Positions 52,426-64,000 of a DNA stretch of 64,000 bases are shown piece after piece. The stretch comes from Diprion similis (lineage: Eukaryota; Arthropoda; Insecta; Hymenoptera; Diprionidae): positions 3,063,001-3,127,000 of the forward strand of contig NC_060109.1 in the NCBI RefSeq assembly GCF_021155765.1, in the 5' to 3' direction. Made by a program: the position numbers and the translations under genes. The notes beneath the pieces were generated by a model. That model saw only the letters and a list, made by a program, of their open reading frames with translations. It did not search any database and was not told the DNA's origin. Each line of letters opens with the position of its first letter. The stretch's first letter is position 1.

Positions 52426-53280
52426 CGGCCCAGCCGCGCACAAGCGGAAGTACGTCATGTGCCAAGTAGTCTCTACAGACTGCTACAGACGCTGAGTATT
52501 ACCAACCACACTGTCATTTTGGCAGGAATCCGAGCCGTCATCGGACAGTCGGTAATCATTAGATTCGAGTATATTCCCTGGATATCCTCGTTAGCTTCGA
52601 TATGACGCAGTGATATCCATTACACGGTTTTGATTTCACAAAAACAGGGTCGAGGCACAATCAAGAGCCCCTCGATCGGTATTCGACGGACGTGCGGTGG
52701 ATGCGAGTGTTTTCGAACGATGTAGACAACCACAAATAACACAATTGGCACTTGCTGCATGGAAGGGAAACTCTTGCTGCCTGAGATAACCTCCGTCTTT
52801 TGTTATTGCAGCTATTGGAGATAATTCGGCCTTCGTTCTAAGTCGAATACCTCTCGTAAGTCTATTAGATTATACTGTTTCTTTATTCTCTCGGAGCTTT
52901 GATTCCGTATATCCTCACTTTGCTCGATTTTATTATCTCTTTTATTTTCCCTCGTCGTGTAAACAACGTGACACTAGGAAAGGCTCTGCACACTTTCCTT
53001 TTCTCAGATCCCTTAACAATCTTCACCTAACCCTGTATTTTGCAGGTTTCATTCCATTTTTTATCTATCAAGCCGTAGAAAGTTGATTTGACTTTCCATT
53101 CATTCAAAGAGACTGTGTGATTATAGAGTCATCAAAACTATTTTGGCAAGGTCATATGATGTTTTTTTTTCTTGCTTCACTTTTTGTACGCTCGTTTTAT
53201 ATAATTAAATACGAGTTGCAGATAGTGTATCAGTTGATTAAACGTTTCAAATCATCTCTTCGTTCTTTTAGAATTCAGCA

Positions 53281-56154
53281 ATGGCACTGCGCGATTTGGT
53301 CGAGGGAGACTGTGGAGGGCCGAGTTCCGTTGCTCGTCTCGCCTCGCATTATGTTCAGGATCATGGATTTGTCGAGGAAGGCATCGGCCGGCCATTTGTG
53401 CCTTCCACTTCTTTCGAGGCGTCTGATTCTGACCAGCTGGTGAAGCAGTTCCTAGAAGAAACAGCCACTCACCCTCAAACATTTAGAATGGACAGTTTGC
53501 TGCAGGAAATGCGACAGATTGATCACAATATTCATCCGCCTATTCCTGCCCCTGGTGTGATTAAAGAATTGACTGGCCAAGACACAGCGTGGGCTAACCA
53601 GTACCTCGAATCTGGTCGTCATTTTGATGTAATTACGTAATATTTAAAACTATTCGATAGTAGTATTTGTTCTACTTTTTCGTTTAAGTACTGTGAAAAT
53701 TTACAGATGGGCAAAACACAATGTTATCGATCCTAGCATAAAACAAATCATTTTTAGAGATTTCTTAATTTGCTAGAATGTATTAAGTTATTTCAAGTAC
53801 GTAAAATCCGCACAGGATTCCGTATGTCTTACATAAATAAAAATGGAAAATTGCCATATTGAATCGAATTAGTAAACACAAGCATTGACACTTTTTGTTC
53901 AGCACTTACTCAAAACTCGTAAATGCATGGAAGATGATTACAGAGTTTTTACTGAGTTTTGTTATAGGAACAGCACGCTGATGCTATATGGAACACACCC
54001 ACCGAAGCTATCATCCCACACCCTGAAACGTTTGAATTAGGATTAGGTCCCAAGTGGGCTGAAGAATACCTGGAACACAGCGTCGATAATGTAGAAAAGG
54101 ACGTTAATCAGAATGGGTTTGTTGTCAAGCCAACGGAAGCTTTGGATAATGATGATCCAAATTTTGCTTATTCAAAGTTCATGAAGTTCATGCGACAAGA
54201 GGGCGAGATTCCCATTGATCCTGGTCAGACTTCGCTGCCAAATCTAGAGAAATTAGATGATAAATGGACGGAGGAATTTTCTTCCATGAATATTAGTGCT
54301 TCCGAACGCTCTGGAGATGTTCAAGACGAACATCCAGTTTTGAGCAAAATCGATGAAGAACTAGCAGCTGCAGGGACATGGGCTGAAGAATTTTCCACAG
54401 AGAACTCTGAAACTCAAGGTTCGTATTTGATTTGTATCAAAAAGTAATTTATCTCTGATATTTGCGGAATAGCCAGGGTTTAACTAACGTTTGTATTCCG
54501 AATGATGAACGAAAATCTTTTGTAATTCGGGAAACTTGTTTTGTTATTAATTTAGTAATATTCTTGTATCCGTAGATGCAGATGATTACAAATCGAATTT
54601 TTGGACAAGGTTGCAAGATGAGTGGGAGAAAATATCGGCCTCTGACGAAGTAAGCAGTTCACACCCCTGGTTATCGGAATACGAAAGGTACTACGACCCT
54701 TTCCAGGAATACACCTTCACTGATGAAAATGTGATGAAGGATATACCAAACGCATTGGAGGAGGGTAGGAAAAGGCTAGAGGCTGGTGATTTACCCAGCG
54801 CGGTGCTTTGTTTCGAAGCTGCGGTCCAACAGGATAAAGACAATTCAGAAGCGTGGCTTCTGCTGGGAAAAACACAAGCCGAGAATGAGCAGGATCCATT
54901 AGCTATATCCGCGTTGAAACACTGCTTATCTTTAGACCCAACAAATTCCACTGCCATGATGACACTTGCAGTTTCATACACGAATGAATCGTATCAAAAT
55001 CAAGCTTGTGTCACGCTAAAAGAATGGCTTCTGAAGAATGAAAAATACAAAAATTTAACACCGTTAAAAAAAAGCTCTCTGACGAATCAAAGATCAAAAG
55101 TTTCCTCGATTTTATCAGAGTAAGCATTTCATTATTAAGATTTTCACACTTCTTGAATAGATTTAACTTCCAATATTAGTTTGGATAATGGTCTACAGAT
55201 GAGTATTTATTCAATTATTTATTTCTAGCGACTTGCACGAAGAAGTCAAACAGCTCTTCATTGAAGCTGCTAGAATGAATCCAACGGAGGAAATAGACGC
55301 AGATGTCCAATGTGGTCTCGGTGTTTTGTTCAACATATCTAATGAATTCGACAAAGCCGTGGATTGTTTCAAAGCCGCGTTACACGTCAAGCCTGACGTG
55401 AGTAACGATATTTGAATTTAGATAAACCTACTCTCATATGTAGACGAAGAAAATAAGCAAACAGAGAAGAATGAGTAAATAGACTGTCGCAGTTTGTCCG
55501 CAAATTCGTATAAGACAATTCTATTTAGGATTCCAGATTATGGAACAGATTGGGCGCTACTTTAGCCAATGGACAAAGATCTGAGGAAGCCATCGAAGCT
55601 TACCATAACGCATTAAGGATATCCCCGGGATTTATAAGGGCGCGATACAATCTTGGCATATCGTGCATCAACTTGTCAGCTTACAAGTTAGTAAATTAAC
55701 TTACGAACTCTGCAGCCAAGTAGAATTCGATTTCTGACTTTAATAAATCAATTTTACAAATAGAGAAGCCGGCGAGCATTTGCTAACAGCTTTGAATCAG
55801 CAAGCAGCGGGTCGAGGTGCTCAAGGTGAAAGTAGCCATCCGGGTACCATGTCCGATTCGATTTGGTCAACACTACGGCTGGTTGTATCACTAATGCACA
55901 AATATCACCTAAACGATGTAATAGAGAAAAGGTAAAAATAGTTTTCTTTATAACATTTGTTACAGTATTTTGTATTCACCTGGATAAAATGTGAAATTCA
56001 GCTCTTCTACTCAATTGCTATAACTATAAATGATTTTTGTTAGTTTCTTTATTATTGAAGTTCTGTGGTATTTGTAATATGCATTGTTTAAATAATATTT
56101 TTCATTAATTCCAGGGATCTGGCAACACTCAACAAAGAATTTGAGATGGATTAG
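53281..56154 (+). CDS. Pex5: Peroxisomal targeting signal 1 receptor (PEX5)
   Basis: Pex5 is the cycling cytosolic receptor that binds C-terminal SKL-type signals and carries cargo into peroxisomes through Pex14/Pex13. Exons: 53281-53628, 53968-54418, 54576-55119, 55229-55397, 55529-55686, 55764-55931, 56115-56154. Phases agree and give 625 residues (human 602-639). The start [13 protein letters not shown] includes Cys11, the family's recycling monoubiquitination residue. Pex14-binding WxxxF/Y motifs lie at W104 (WANQY), W146 (WAEEY), W216 (WTEEF) and W254 (WAEEF), with further aromatic sites at W124, W276 and W283. [11 protein letters not shown] at about 187-197 resembles the Pex7-binding box of the long animal isoform, so PTS2 import may be supported too. 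TPR repeats fill the C-terminal half ([58 protein letters not shown]). The 40-bp last exon ends EFEMD. Confidence 0.97.
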
Positions 56155-58197
56155 TCGACGACACAGTGAATTTAGGAAAGTTGGTAATAAAATGTTATAC
56201 TCAACCCGGCAGATCACACAGTGACTCATCATTCTTGGCGTAACAATTTTAAAAGAACTGATAACCAACAACGATTACCTATCGAGGGTGGTGATGGATG
56301 ATCCTAATATTGTTTTTACATTCTCGATCCTATCAGGACCGAAATATCGAAAAAACAGGATAAATGAAAACATTTTAAAAAGTACGAAAATGTACAAAAT
56401 ATAAAAACGACAAAAATGAAAATAGAAAAAAAATAATACTAACAGTAATAAATAATGTATATAAATAATTCTAACTAAACCAATAATTTGGTAATGAGTA
56501 TCTAAGCATAACGTAAAATGCATGCTATTACATATGTATTAGATTCATAGAAAGGCGTGGGTTTATTTGGATATATTCCCAATAAATTGAACTAAGTATG
56601 TATAACAAGTTGATACGGAATTGTGAACTTTGATGTTCGAGTTCACGTAAAACAGAAAAAAAACTAAAAACAAAAAAATTTTTATGTATAATGTAACTTT
56701 TATACTAAATATTTTTATTTACAAGAAAAAAAAAAAAAAGAAGAAGAAATTTACTCATTATAGAATTTTACTAACCATTTCTCTTTACGCAGTTTTGGTA
56801 AATGAAAAAATGTTCTTTCGGATGGAAATCCAACGACGTTGACGCTGAATCGCGGTATTATTTCGGTGCTGAAATCGTGTAGTTCGTTAGTTTTATTGAC
56901 TAATAATCACACATTTAATCGACGGGCTTCCGGTTATATCCTGAAAACTGTCGTGTCGAGGAATCGTATAAAAGAACAAGCGGAAATTGAAGATAAAAAA
57001 GAAAAAAAAACTTGAAAAAAAAAACAAAAACAAAAACTAAAAAATAATAAAAAGTTGACAAATTCATTCGTAAATATATACAAAATATATATGCATATAC
57101 ATTGTAGTTGATATAGGTTACGTTGTTAAGGTGTTAAATAATATTATATCTTACATAAAAGATATATGTTTTCTGTTGGCAACATTAACATAGATTAGAT
57201 TATATTTCATACACCTGTTATATTATACATTATACACTTATACATACATATATACTATAGCGTAGACAACTGTGTCGCTAACACTACTCAGGTCTGTTTA
57301 TTTTCACTATTTCACCGAATTCGAACGAATAAAACAATACTTCCGATCTTGTTCCTAATGTTTTGATGCTGCGCTGGTTTTTAGAATTGATTATATATTT
57401 TTTATTATTTTTTTTTTTTTTTCTTATATGTGAATTCAAATTTTTTTATATCACATATTATTATTTTCGTTATATATTTGAGCATTGTATTTTATTTAAG
57501 TCGTTCGTGTAACAAAAATTCGATCTGAAAGCGGAATTTTCAAGAATAATTTGTACATAATATACCTATATACTATATACATGCAATAATTTTTTTTGTT
57601 ATGCAGCAAATAAAATTTTAAAACGCTCCAATATTTTGTGCACAGTTCTTACCTCGAAGGAAAAAAAAATCATCTTTATTCAGTTTATAAATATTGTATG
57701 TAAATGTTGATTGAAGTTTTGCGCAAGTGACGAATGGTCCATGAAAATTGCTCTGAAACAAAATATATATTTTTTTTTGTGTAGTCTTTTTTTACACCGA
57801 GTTTCGTTTCATTCAACGTCTTTCAGTTTGGTTATCACCAGATATTATATTATATTTCAAGATTGGATAATTACGCGGTTGTAACGTTATTATGCGTGGT
57901 ACAAATTTCGAGTATCTACGCACCGCCGTTCCAAGTTCAAACCATGCTTCTATGTACGTATTACACAAAAGAATTTATTGTGCATTTTTTTTTTACACTG
58001 TTTTGTAGTGTTTTGAATGGTGTCGAAAACTTAGAAATAATTTTAGGGACATAAATCTAAGGAATTGTTTTTGTATTTATAAATTACACTTTACGTGATT
58101 TATACTTCTTTTTGGAATCATTTAAATTGGAACTCTAACTTTTATGTCGCTCTAAATACTACAATTTTAACCAACGACTTGGCATGACTTTATATAA
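56155..58197. other. Pex5 3' flank, AT-rich
   Basis: This is very AT-rich sequence with several AATAAA words (for example 56448-56453 and 56581-56586) that could end Pex5 transcripts. A-rich runs occur at 56640-56750 and 57000-57050. I see no gene. Confidence 0.5.
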
Positions 58198-59031
58198 GGC
58201 ATTCCATGCGGTTTCGAACGGTCAAAAAATTGTCCACTCTCAAAAACATTGAAATTTTGTCGAATCATTTGATTATATGAAAAATAGCTGTCCACATTTT
58301 TTCAGAATTTTTGGATCGGATTTTTTTGCGTTTTTCAAAATGTAAAAATTTTCTCAAGTAAAGTTATATCTTGAAAGCATACGATTAAAAAGAAAAATGT
58401 TTCGGACAAAAAAGTTGCAGTTTTACATAAACTTTGTGAAAAATTTTATCCTGTAATTTATCGAGTTGAAAAACTAACAATTTTTGTCAAAAATATACGA
58501 AAATAATTTTTTTCGGTCGGTACGTCAGTTTCGATTTATTTTTAAAAAATTCCAGAAAATACTTTGAATTGTGTACAATAGACATGTACTTTTTTTAGAT
58601 TGTTTGATTAACTCTTCCAAAGCTATGCTTTGTTTTATTATTATGATTTTTTTTTCTGTAAAAATCAATTATTATGGAAAATCACAATCATGCTTTGGAA
58701 CAACTAATCGAGCCGCCTAGAAAAATGACGTCTATTGTACACACTTCAGAGTATTTTTTAGAATTTTTTTAGATGAATTGAAACTGACATACCGGCCGAA
58801 AAAAAATTATTTTTGTATATTTTTGATGAAAATGGTAATTTTTTCAACTCGAAAAATAACAAAACAAAATTTTTCACAAAGTTTATGTGAAACTGCAACT
58901 TTTTGGTACCAAACATTTTTATAACGGTCCTTAGAAAATTTAGAAATTTTGACAAGTACAAAAATTCGACAAAATTTCAATGTTTTTGAGAGTGGACAAT
59001 TTTTCGACCGTTCGAAACCGCATGGAATGCC
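58198..59031. mobile_element. 834-bp foldback element with about 400-bp arms
   Basis: The outer ends are GGCATTCCATGCGGTTTCGA and its exact inverse. Similarity continues inwards through TTGTCCACTCTCAAAAACAT, AACTTTGTGAAAAATTTT and CAATAGACATGTAC-like words to a spacer near 58600-58720. Arms are diverged by scattered substitutions and small gaps. The left flank TTATATAA and right flank TCGTATAA look like a decayed 8-bp duplication, but this is not certain. There is no coding capacity; open frames on the minus strand are artefacts of low complexity. Confidence 0.88.
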
Positions 59032-60829
59032 TCGTATAATGCACGATCCAATTTCTATTGAAAAATTGTAATAAGTACAAGTGAAGTACAAAGACTTGAA
59101 AATGAATAATAAATAATGTGCTAAAAATGAATTGAATTAATTTTAAGAAATACAAAAGGTGTCTGGAAAAAAATCAATTTGGATCTAAAAACCGAAAAAA
59201 AGTCTAGTAATATTAAATTCCAAAATTATTGGCAACCCTGATTACTATAATAATCGAAAAAATATGCGCTATCAAGAATGAGAAAAAAAATAACAACTTA
59301 TCATGCTAATTGGCATTATTGAGCGATAATAGGTATATACATTAGGGCTGATTGCTGAATGAACGACTGACTGACTGCATTTGTGTGCGTTGATCCGTCT
59401 GCCAATCTGTAAATTTAAATCAACGCTAGTGTCAGTAGGATATTAGCATTCATGAAGTGACTTCTGGCACAATAGCTCAATTCTCTTCGTTCCTAGTATC
59501 CAGAAGCACCATATCAGTCGGATCCGCGGCTTCATCTGACACCTTTTATTTCTAAATACGTTGGAATTGTTTCTTCACTCGCATTCGCCATTATTTGCCC
59601 GCAAAAAACTTTACCGCGTATTTCGCTCCGTCAATTGCTCCCCACAACATCAGGATAATTACATATTGCCATCGGGTGGAACGGATTTTGTGTCGTGAAA
59701 TGATAGAGTAAATATTGGCACAAGTGTAACTGCACGTCGCCTCAGGTAAGAATTTTTTCCTTATTTTTTTCACATCGTTAAAACAAAAGTCTAAGCTCAG
59801 TTACCAGTTTGCAATCATATTTGCAAACGTGCAAAAGGATGACAGCGTCATCCTGATATTTTTTCAAACTTTGTGACGATGATCCGGTGTTTAAAAAATT
59901 CGCTATAACAAGTCGATCGTTTAATTTTTAATTGGTCTATTCACTCTCAAACAGTATAGGGAGTCCGAATTTTGAGCAAAAAGTAGTCTTTTTCTCAAGA
60001 CACTTAACAAAAACATTGTTTTTTATTCATCCTGCAAAAAACGATGAAAAAAGAAAGAAAAAAACAACAACAACAACAACCTTGGGTTATAGAGTTCTCT
60101 GTCGATGGTTAGCACACTTTGATTAACTTTAATTATAGCACAAATTTCGGAGTTTGTAAATTTTGCAAAATTATGCAATAAAATTTGCCATTGGCAGTAT
60201 CATCGCACTCGAGAAGCACACCGTATACGTCGCGATAGTTTCCGGAAGTTGAGTAAAACGGTTCGTTAAGAGTATAGAAATGATAATAGGTTACATATGT
60301 GGATACTTTTGGCGTATTGGAAGCTACGCGGAGCAAGACTGGGTGACTTTATAGCCTAGGATTCGAAATCACAGTGCCATTTTCACATATTTATGTTCGA
60401 AACTTAACTCAGTATCATAATACTTGGATATTGCAAGGTATGCGAGGCAGAGAAGCGTGGAACGACTTGTACCTCACAACTCAACTCCTTTCGTAGGGTG
60501 GGTGTGATTGACAATAGAAAACAAGTGCTGTAATCATCTTAAATTCTTAAATTGATTCTAAAGGTCATATCGTTTAGACCCTTTATTAATCTTAGTCCAA
60601 GTTGGGGCCTGCGTACATATCTTTCAGGTTTTATCGTAGCTCGCGTTTGACGCATTCTTGGATTTACTCACACCTGTCTCTTGCAATTTTCAAGGTATGG
60701 TCACTCTTTTTACACAACTTAATGACTGCAATCAAATTTTACAACTTGCACCGCGAGGTGACGTAACTTTGGTAACGATTTACGGTATTAATCAATATCT
60801 TAAAAGAGATTTCCTTCGTTGCAGAAAAA
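59032..60829. other. Intergenic region before the membrane protein gene
   Basis: No clear gene. A minus-strand frame at 59591-59773 ends with a hydrophobic stretch (YVIILMLWGAIDGAKYAVKF) and could be a tiny membrane protein or the last exon of one. I recognise no family and found no partner exon. A short (CAA)n run is at 60065-60079. The 5' UTR of the downstream gene probably starts in the last few hundred bases. Confidence 0.4.
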
Positions 60830-63559
60830 ATGAGAGGTAGCGATCGCTTGAGCCAGTTCAATGACGAAGACTACTATAGCGGTGGTCCATGTCCTTCTTG
60901 CAGACTAGCGATAAACAAGGAGACTGGAAGATTGAAGTAAACATGCACAACTACGTTGGATACATAGAAAGACTTGCGTGACGTAAAATTTTTCTGTCTT
61001 CCATATTTCCGCCAAATTTTGCTCAAGCAATTTGTGAGAATTTGATCATTTCTTGTCATGTCTTATATTAAGGTGTAAGTAATGAAAAATTGGAAGAGAA
61101 AAATTTCATCAAGATGTTTCCGTGATCGATGACGAATCGGAAGCTATCACGTCGATTCTTCGTTGATTTATTAAAGAATTATCGTCAGGCTCATTGTGCA
61201 CACGTGTTGTCTCAGGTGGTGCATGGGAGGAAACAATACCTGGCGATTGAGAGTTAGACTTATGCTAATTGTACCTGCAGTACTGCTGCCGATCACTATT
61301 ATTTACATAGCGATATGCAGGTCGAATACAATGGGGAAAATTTCAAACCATAGAACACAAGCCACTGATCAAGAAGCTCGCGAAAGCAGCGGTAGCATCA
61401 AAGGTAATTTCGATTAACACGTTGAGGGTTTATGGGGTCGATTGTCTGAATAAAAAGTTGGGTGGAAAAGGAAACCGTTTAAAAAATTTCCAGCAACGTT
61501 GTTAGAACTGATGATGGTGATTGATGACCATGAATGAAATGACAACCTTACTATGTCAGAGAAATCAATTAATTAAATAATTTTGGAAAAGTTTGAATTA
61601 TTTGGACTTTCAAAATGATCGATTTCCGGTGTTTTTGAGCCGATTCTAATTTTTTTTTTCACTCATTTTGCTCATTGGCCAGATCTCCATGAATTATTTG
61701 AAAAATATTCAAAACGTCTTACCTGAGTACGATTATATAACGTGCAAATTTAATTGTTCACGAACATCTGTTGTGCCGGGCTTTCAAACATCTTTGTTTA
61801 TTCACTGTGAAGATTACTATTTACCGTTGAAGATCTCTATGGTAAAAAATATAGATCCAAACCATTAGCATTGGTTAAAAACACCGGAGTTTAATAATTT
61901 TGAAAGTTTTAATTATAAAAACTGTCTACAAATTATTGGTGTGTTAATATTACGTTATTCAAATTTGGTTAGATTTCTTTCAATCACAAAGTAGAGATGT
62001 TGTTTAGTTCGTCTTCACCATCATTTATGTAAGTAATATTGTTGGAGATTTTATAAACGTAGTCTCATTCATGTTTAAAATCGGGTTTTCCCGCGATGCA
62101 AAGATTCGATGACAATGATGTAAAATACACGATAAGCGTAATCCATTCTTCTTTTCATTTTTCAGCCACATTCAATTACGATCCTGATCAATCGGAAATT
62201 GAGGACAGAGAATTACTTCAGGAAATAAAGACCAGCTATGTGCCACCCGATATTACGTTCAATATGGGACGACAGAAAAGAGATGTTTCCAACGGAGACG
62301 GGTGGCATAATTTCAGGGTATTCAATGGATATACATAAAAGATTATTCTAAGGACTCGAGATGTTTTGGGAAATTTTTTCAGTCACCAGTGTTACATTAT
62401 CTTAGGATTATTCGGAATATAGTGAATTGCCACGAAGTCATCGTAATCAAAATCACTTAAAAGTCTCTTGACTTCTTAGCGTGCCCCAGAAATAGTGATG
62501 AGCAAAAGCAAGACCAAGACCAAGACTCTGGCAGTCTTGGTCTTGGTCTTGGTTTTACAAGTCAGTCTTGGTCTTGGTCTTGGTCTTGCACAGTCAGTCT
62601 TGGTCTTGCGTAGAAGGTCTTGGTCTTGGTCTTGCATTTTTGCAAGACCAAGACCAAGACCAAGACCGCAAGACCAAGACGAATTTTGCTCATCACTACC
62701 CAGAAATGTCAAGAATTTATATAGATAATCAATATATCCAATCCGCTTTTTAGGTTAATAAAATAAAATCGTAATTTCAGGCGAACGGAGATGACGCAGA
62801 CATGTTGGTGGAGAAAAACACAGACATACCTGAGGAGAGGGTTGAGAATTCATTGGCTGATTATTCGGAGGATGACGCCGAGGCTTATGATAACGGAGAA
62901 AGGGACATTGAGGATTACCAGTAAGCGTTAAGTAGAGGATAAATAATTTTCGAAATAAAAATGGTTTTCAGGCCCTGATCACTGTTTAAATAGCACCTAT
63001 ACATAGACTCTGATTACCACAAGGGATGGCGAATTAATATACGGAGACACTGCGGGAAATTCGGCAAATCAAATGCCGTGGCAGACGGTTGATTCAGGTA
63101 CCAAAGACGACGGGCAGACCCAGGGCGAGTCTGACCCAGGTGAACAGGGCGGAAGGCCCTTGATTAATGAGAATACCTGGTTGGCCATGCAGGAAGATGA
63201 TGCCGGGGAAAAATCCTCGGAGTTTCATGCATTTTGGAAGGGCGAAGGTGACCTAAAGAGCATCCGCGAGGCCCAAGGTGCTTATAAGTATTATTTCATG
63301 TAAATGCAAGCGATATATATATTAATATACATGTATATATGTATATATATGTTGCGTTGTTATAAATTTATGCCTTCGAAGTATCTATTTAATATTCCTT
63401 TTAATCCGTTCATGTCTTCAATGAATATATGTCCAGAGAAAACCGTGAAACTCAGCAGATTGAGTATCCGTCTGCGCATGCGCAAGATTTGTCGGATTTT
63501 CGAGCAGCCTGACTACCTCAAGCTTCACGTGTCGAACTCGGCTTATGGAGGTTATGTAG
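60830..63559 (+). CDS. Unidentified single-pass membrane protein, 5' part
   Basis: Probable exons with consistent phase: 60830-60936, 61216-61403, 62166-62317, 62781-62920, 63024-63277, 63437-63559. The gene continues beyond the window. About 321 residues are visible. The cytoplasmic N-terminus has a CPSC motif (Cys21, Cys24). One transmembrane segment lies at about residues 49-70 (LMLIVPAVLLPITIIYIAIC), preceded by arginines (RLRVR), which suggests a type II orientation. A stem follows with a furin-type site RQKR at 134-137, then a long acidic, glycine/serine-rich stretch. The first ATG follows a TTGCAG, so an upstream non-coding exon is possible. Exons 4-6 are the least certain, because acceptor 63024 is weak. 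I do not recognise the family. A shed ligand or a Golgi enzyme stem would fit the layout, but neither is shown. Confidence 0.55.
62493..62698. mobile_element. 206-bp hAT-type MITE with GTCTTG hexamer arrays
   Basis: TAGTGATGAGCAAAA at the left end is the exact inverse of TTTTGCTCATCACTA at the right. The perfect 8-bp duplication CCCAGAAA lies outside both ends (62485-62492 and 62699-62706), the hallmark of hAT elements. The interior consists of repeated CAAGAC and GTCTTG hexamers, changing orientation at about 62527 and 62640, so it can fold into a long hairpin. It sits in an intron (62318-62780) of the unidentified membrane protein gene. The leucine/glycine-rich open frames across it are repeat artefacts. 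Confidence 0.93.
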
Positions 63560-64000
63560 GTAACGCGAATTTTTTTTTGGGTCAAGCAGATTGTGAATAG
63601 TCCGGGTATAACTTGACTTAGTAAAACCAAAATAATATCAACAGTAGAAAAATTCGGTTTGAAATGTAGATAATGAATCTGGTAATTCTCGAAATTTATC
63701 ATTTTTTCTCGACTTCTTTTTCATTACGGCAAGTCAATTCGCAGTTGACTTTTACACTATTTAACTTCCAATTGACAATTTAGAGAACATTCGTAAAGGT
63801 GGGGTTAACGTGTGGTCAACTAATGACGTCAAATGGGCCCTCATCATCGGTTTTCGATTGGTTGACTTCATTTTTTGCGCTACTTGCGTTGGTACAGTGA
63901 TTTGGCAAGGCTTGGCAAACTTTTACTGTTGACTAACTGATTATTTCGTACATTGTTTCGATTGAGTTGGCTCCCCTGCTTTGCAGACCAATATATTGAT

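Larger units (their letters stand above)
50037..53280. promoter_or_regulatory. Divergent intergenic region between dsh and Pex5
   Basis: About 3.2 kb contains the promoters of both flanking genes, which point away from each other. It also holds a MULE-like element (50598-50837) and a reversed MITE copy (52311-52425). Near 50690-50790 there are GAGA/CTCT-rich stretches of the type bound by GAGA factor in insects; this is a motif observation only. No open frame here looks coding. Confidence 0.5.

Noticed and set aside
58758-59155. Minus-strand open frames
   Set aside because: They fall in the right arm of the 834-bp foldback and have low-complexity Phe/Lys/Ile composition.
62476-62753. Leucine/glycine/aspartate-rich open frames on both strands
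   Set aside because: They are translations of the GTCTTG/CAAGAC hexamers inside the hAT MITE.
1-64000. CRISPR array, prophage, operon or other prokaryotic system
   Set aside because: Spliced animal genes fill the window. No regularly spaced short repeats with unique spacers exist, and the only tandem array has 88-bp units with no spacers.

Overview
This is insect nuclear DNA. It is AT-rich, with short GT-AG introns, no operons, and single-copy animal genes next to insect-specific families (pickpocket channel, beaten path, Tret1-like transporter). Intact huntingtin, short introns and many miniature DNA transposons would suit a holometabolous insect, perhaps a sawfly-grade hymenopteran. That placement is inference; nothing in the window proves it.

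Layout: huntingtin (+, 1250-12933, 15 exons). A DEG/ENaC pickpocket channel converges on it (-, 13635-18479). A spacer follows, then a beaten-path-like Ig protein (-, 22106-25655, 3' end possibly at 21990). After another spacer comes a Tret1-like sugar transporter (-, 29660-34844). A 10-kb repeat-rich desert leads to dishevelled (-, 44850-50036). A 3.2-kb divergent intergenic region separates dishevelled from the peroxisomal import receptor Pex5 (+, 53281-56154). Another repeat-rich desert follows. The window ends inside an unidentified single-pass membrane protein gene (+, 60830 to beyond 63559).

I rebuilt the exons by hand from splice signals, reading phase and remembered family sequence. 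For huntingtin, the channel, the transporter, dishevelled and Pex5 the exon lengths add up to an exact multiple of three (2910, 570, 489, 672 and 625 residues), which supports the models. The beat model also closes in frame if it reads through to a stop at 21990 (312 residues).

The genes do not form a pathway. They cover scaffolding/autophagy (Htt), ion channel (ppk), neuronal Ig recognition (beat), sugar transport (Tret1-like), Wnt and planar polarity (dsh) and peroxisomal import (Pex5).

The least described material is the repeats. There is a hAT-type MITE with a perfect 8-bp target duplication filled with opposed GTCTTG hexamers. There are three long foldback palindromes (834, 683 and 283 bp), a TA-flanked MITE abutting the beat 3' end, a MULE-like element between dsh and Pex5, and a three-copy MITE family. 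An 88-bp tandem repeat carries a splice-site-bounded mini-exon in each unit.
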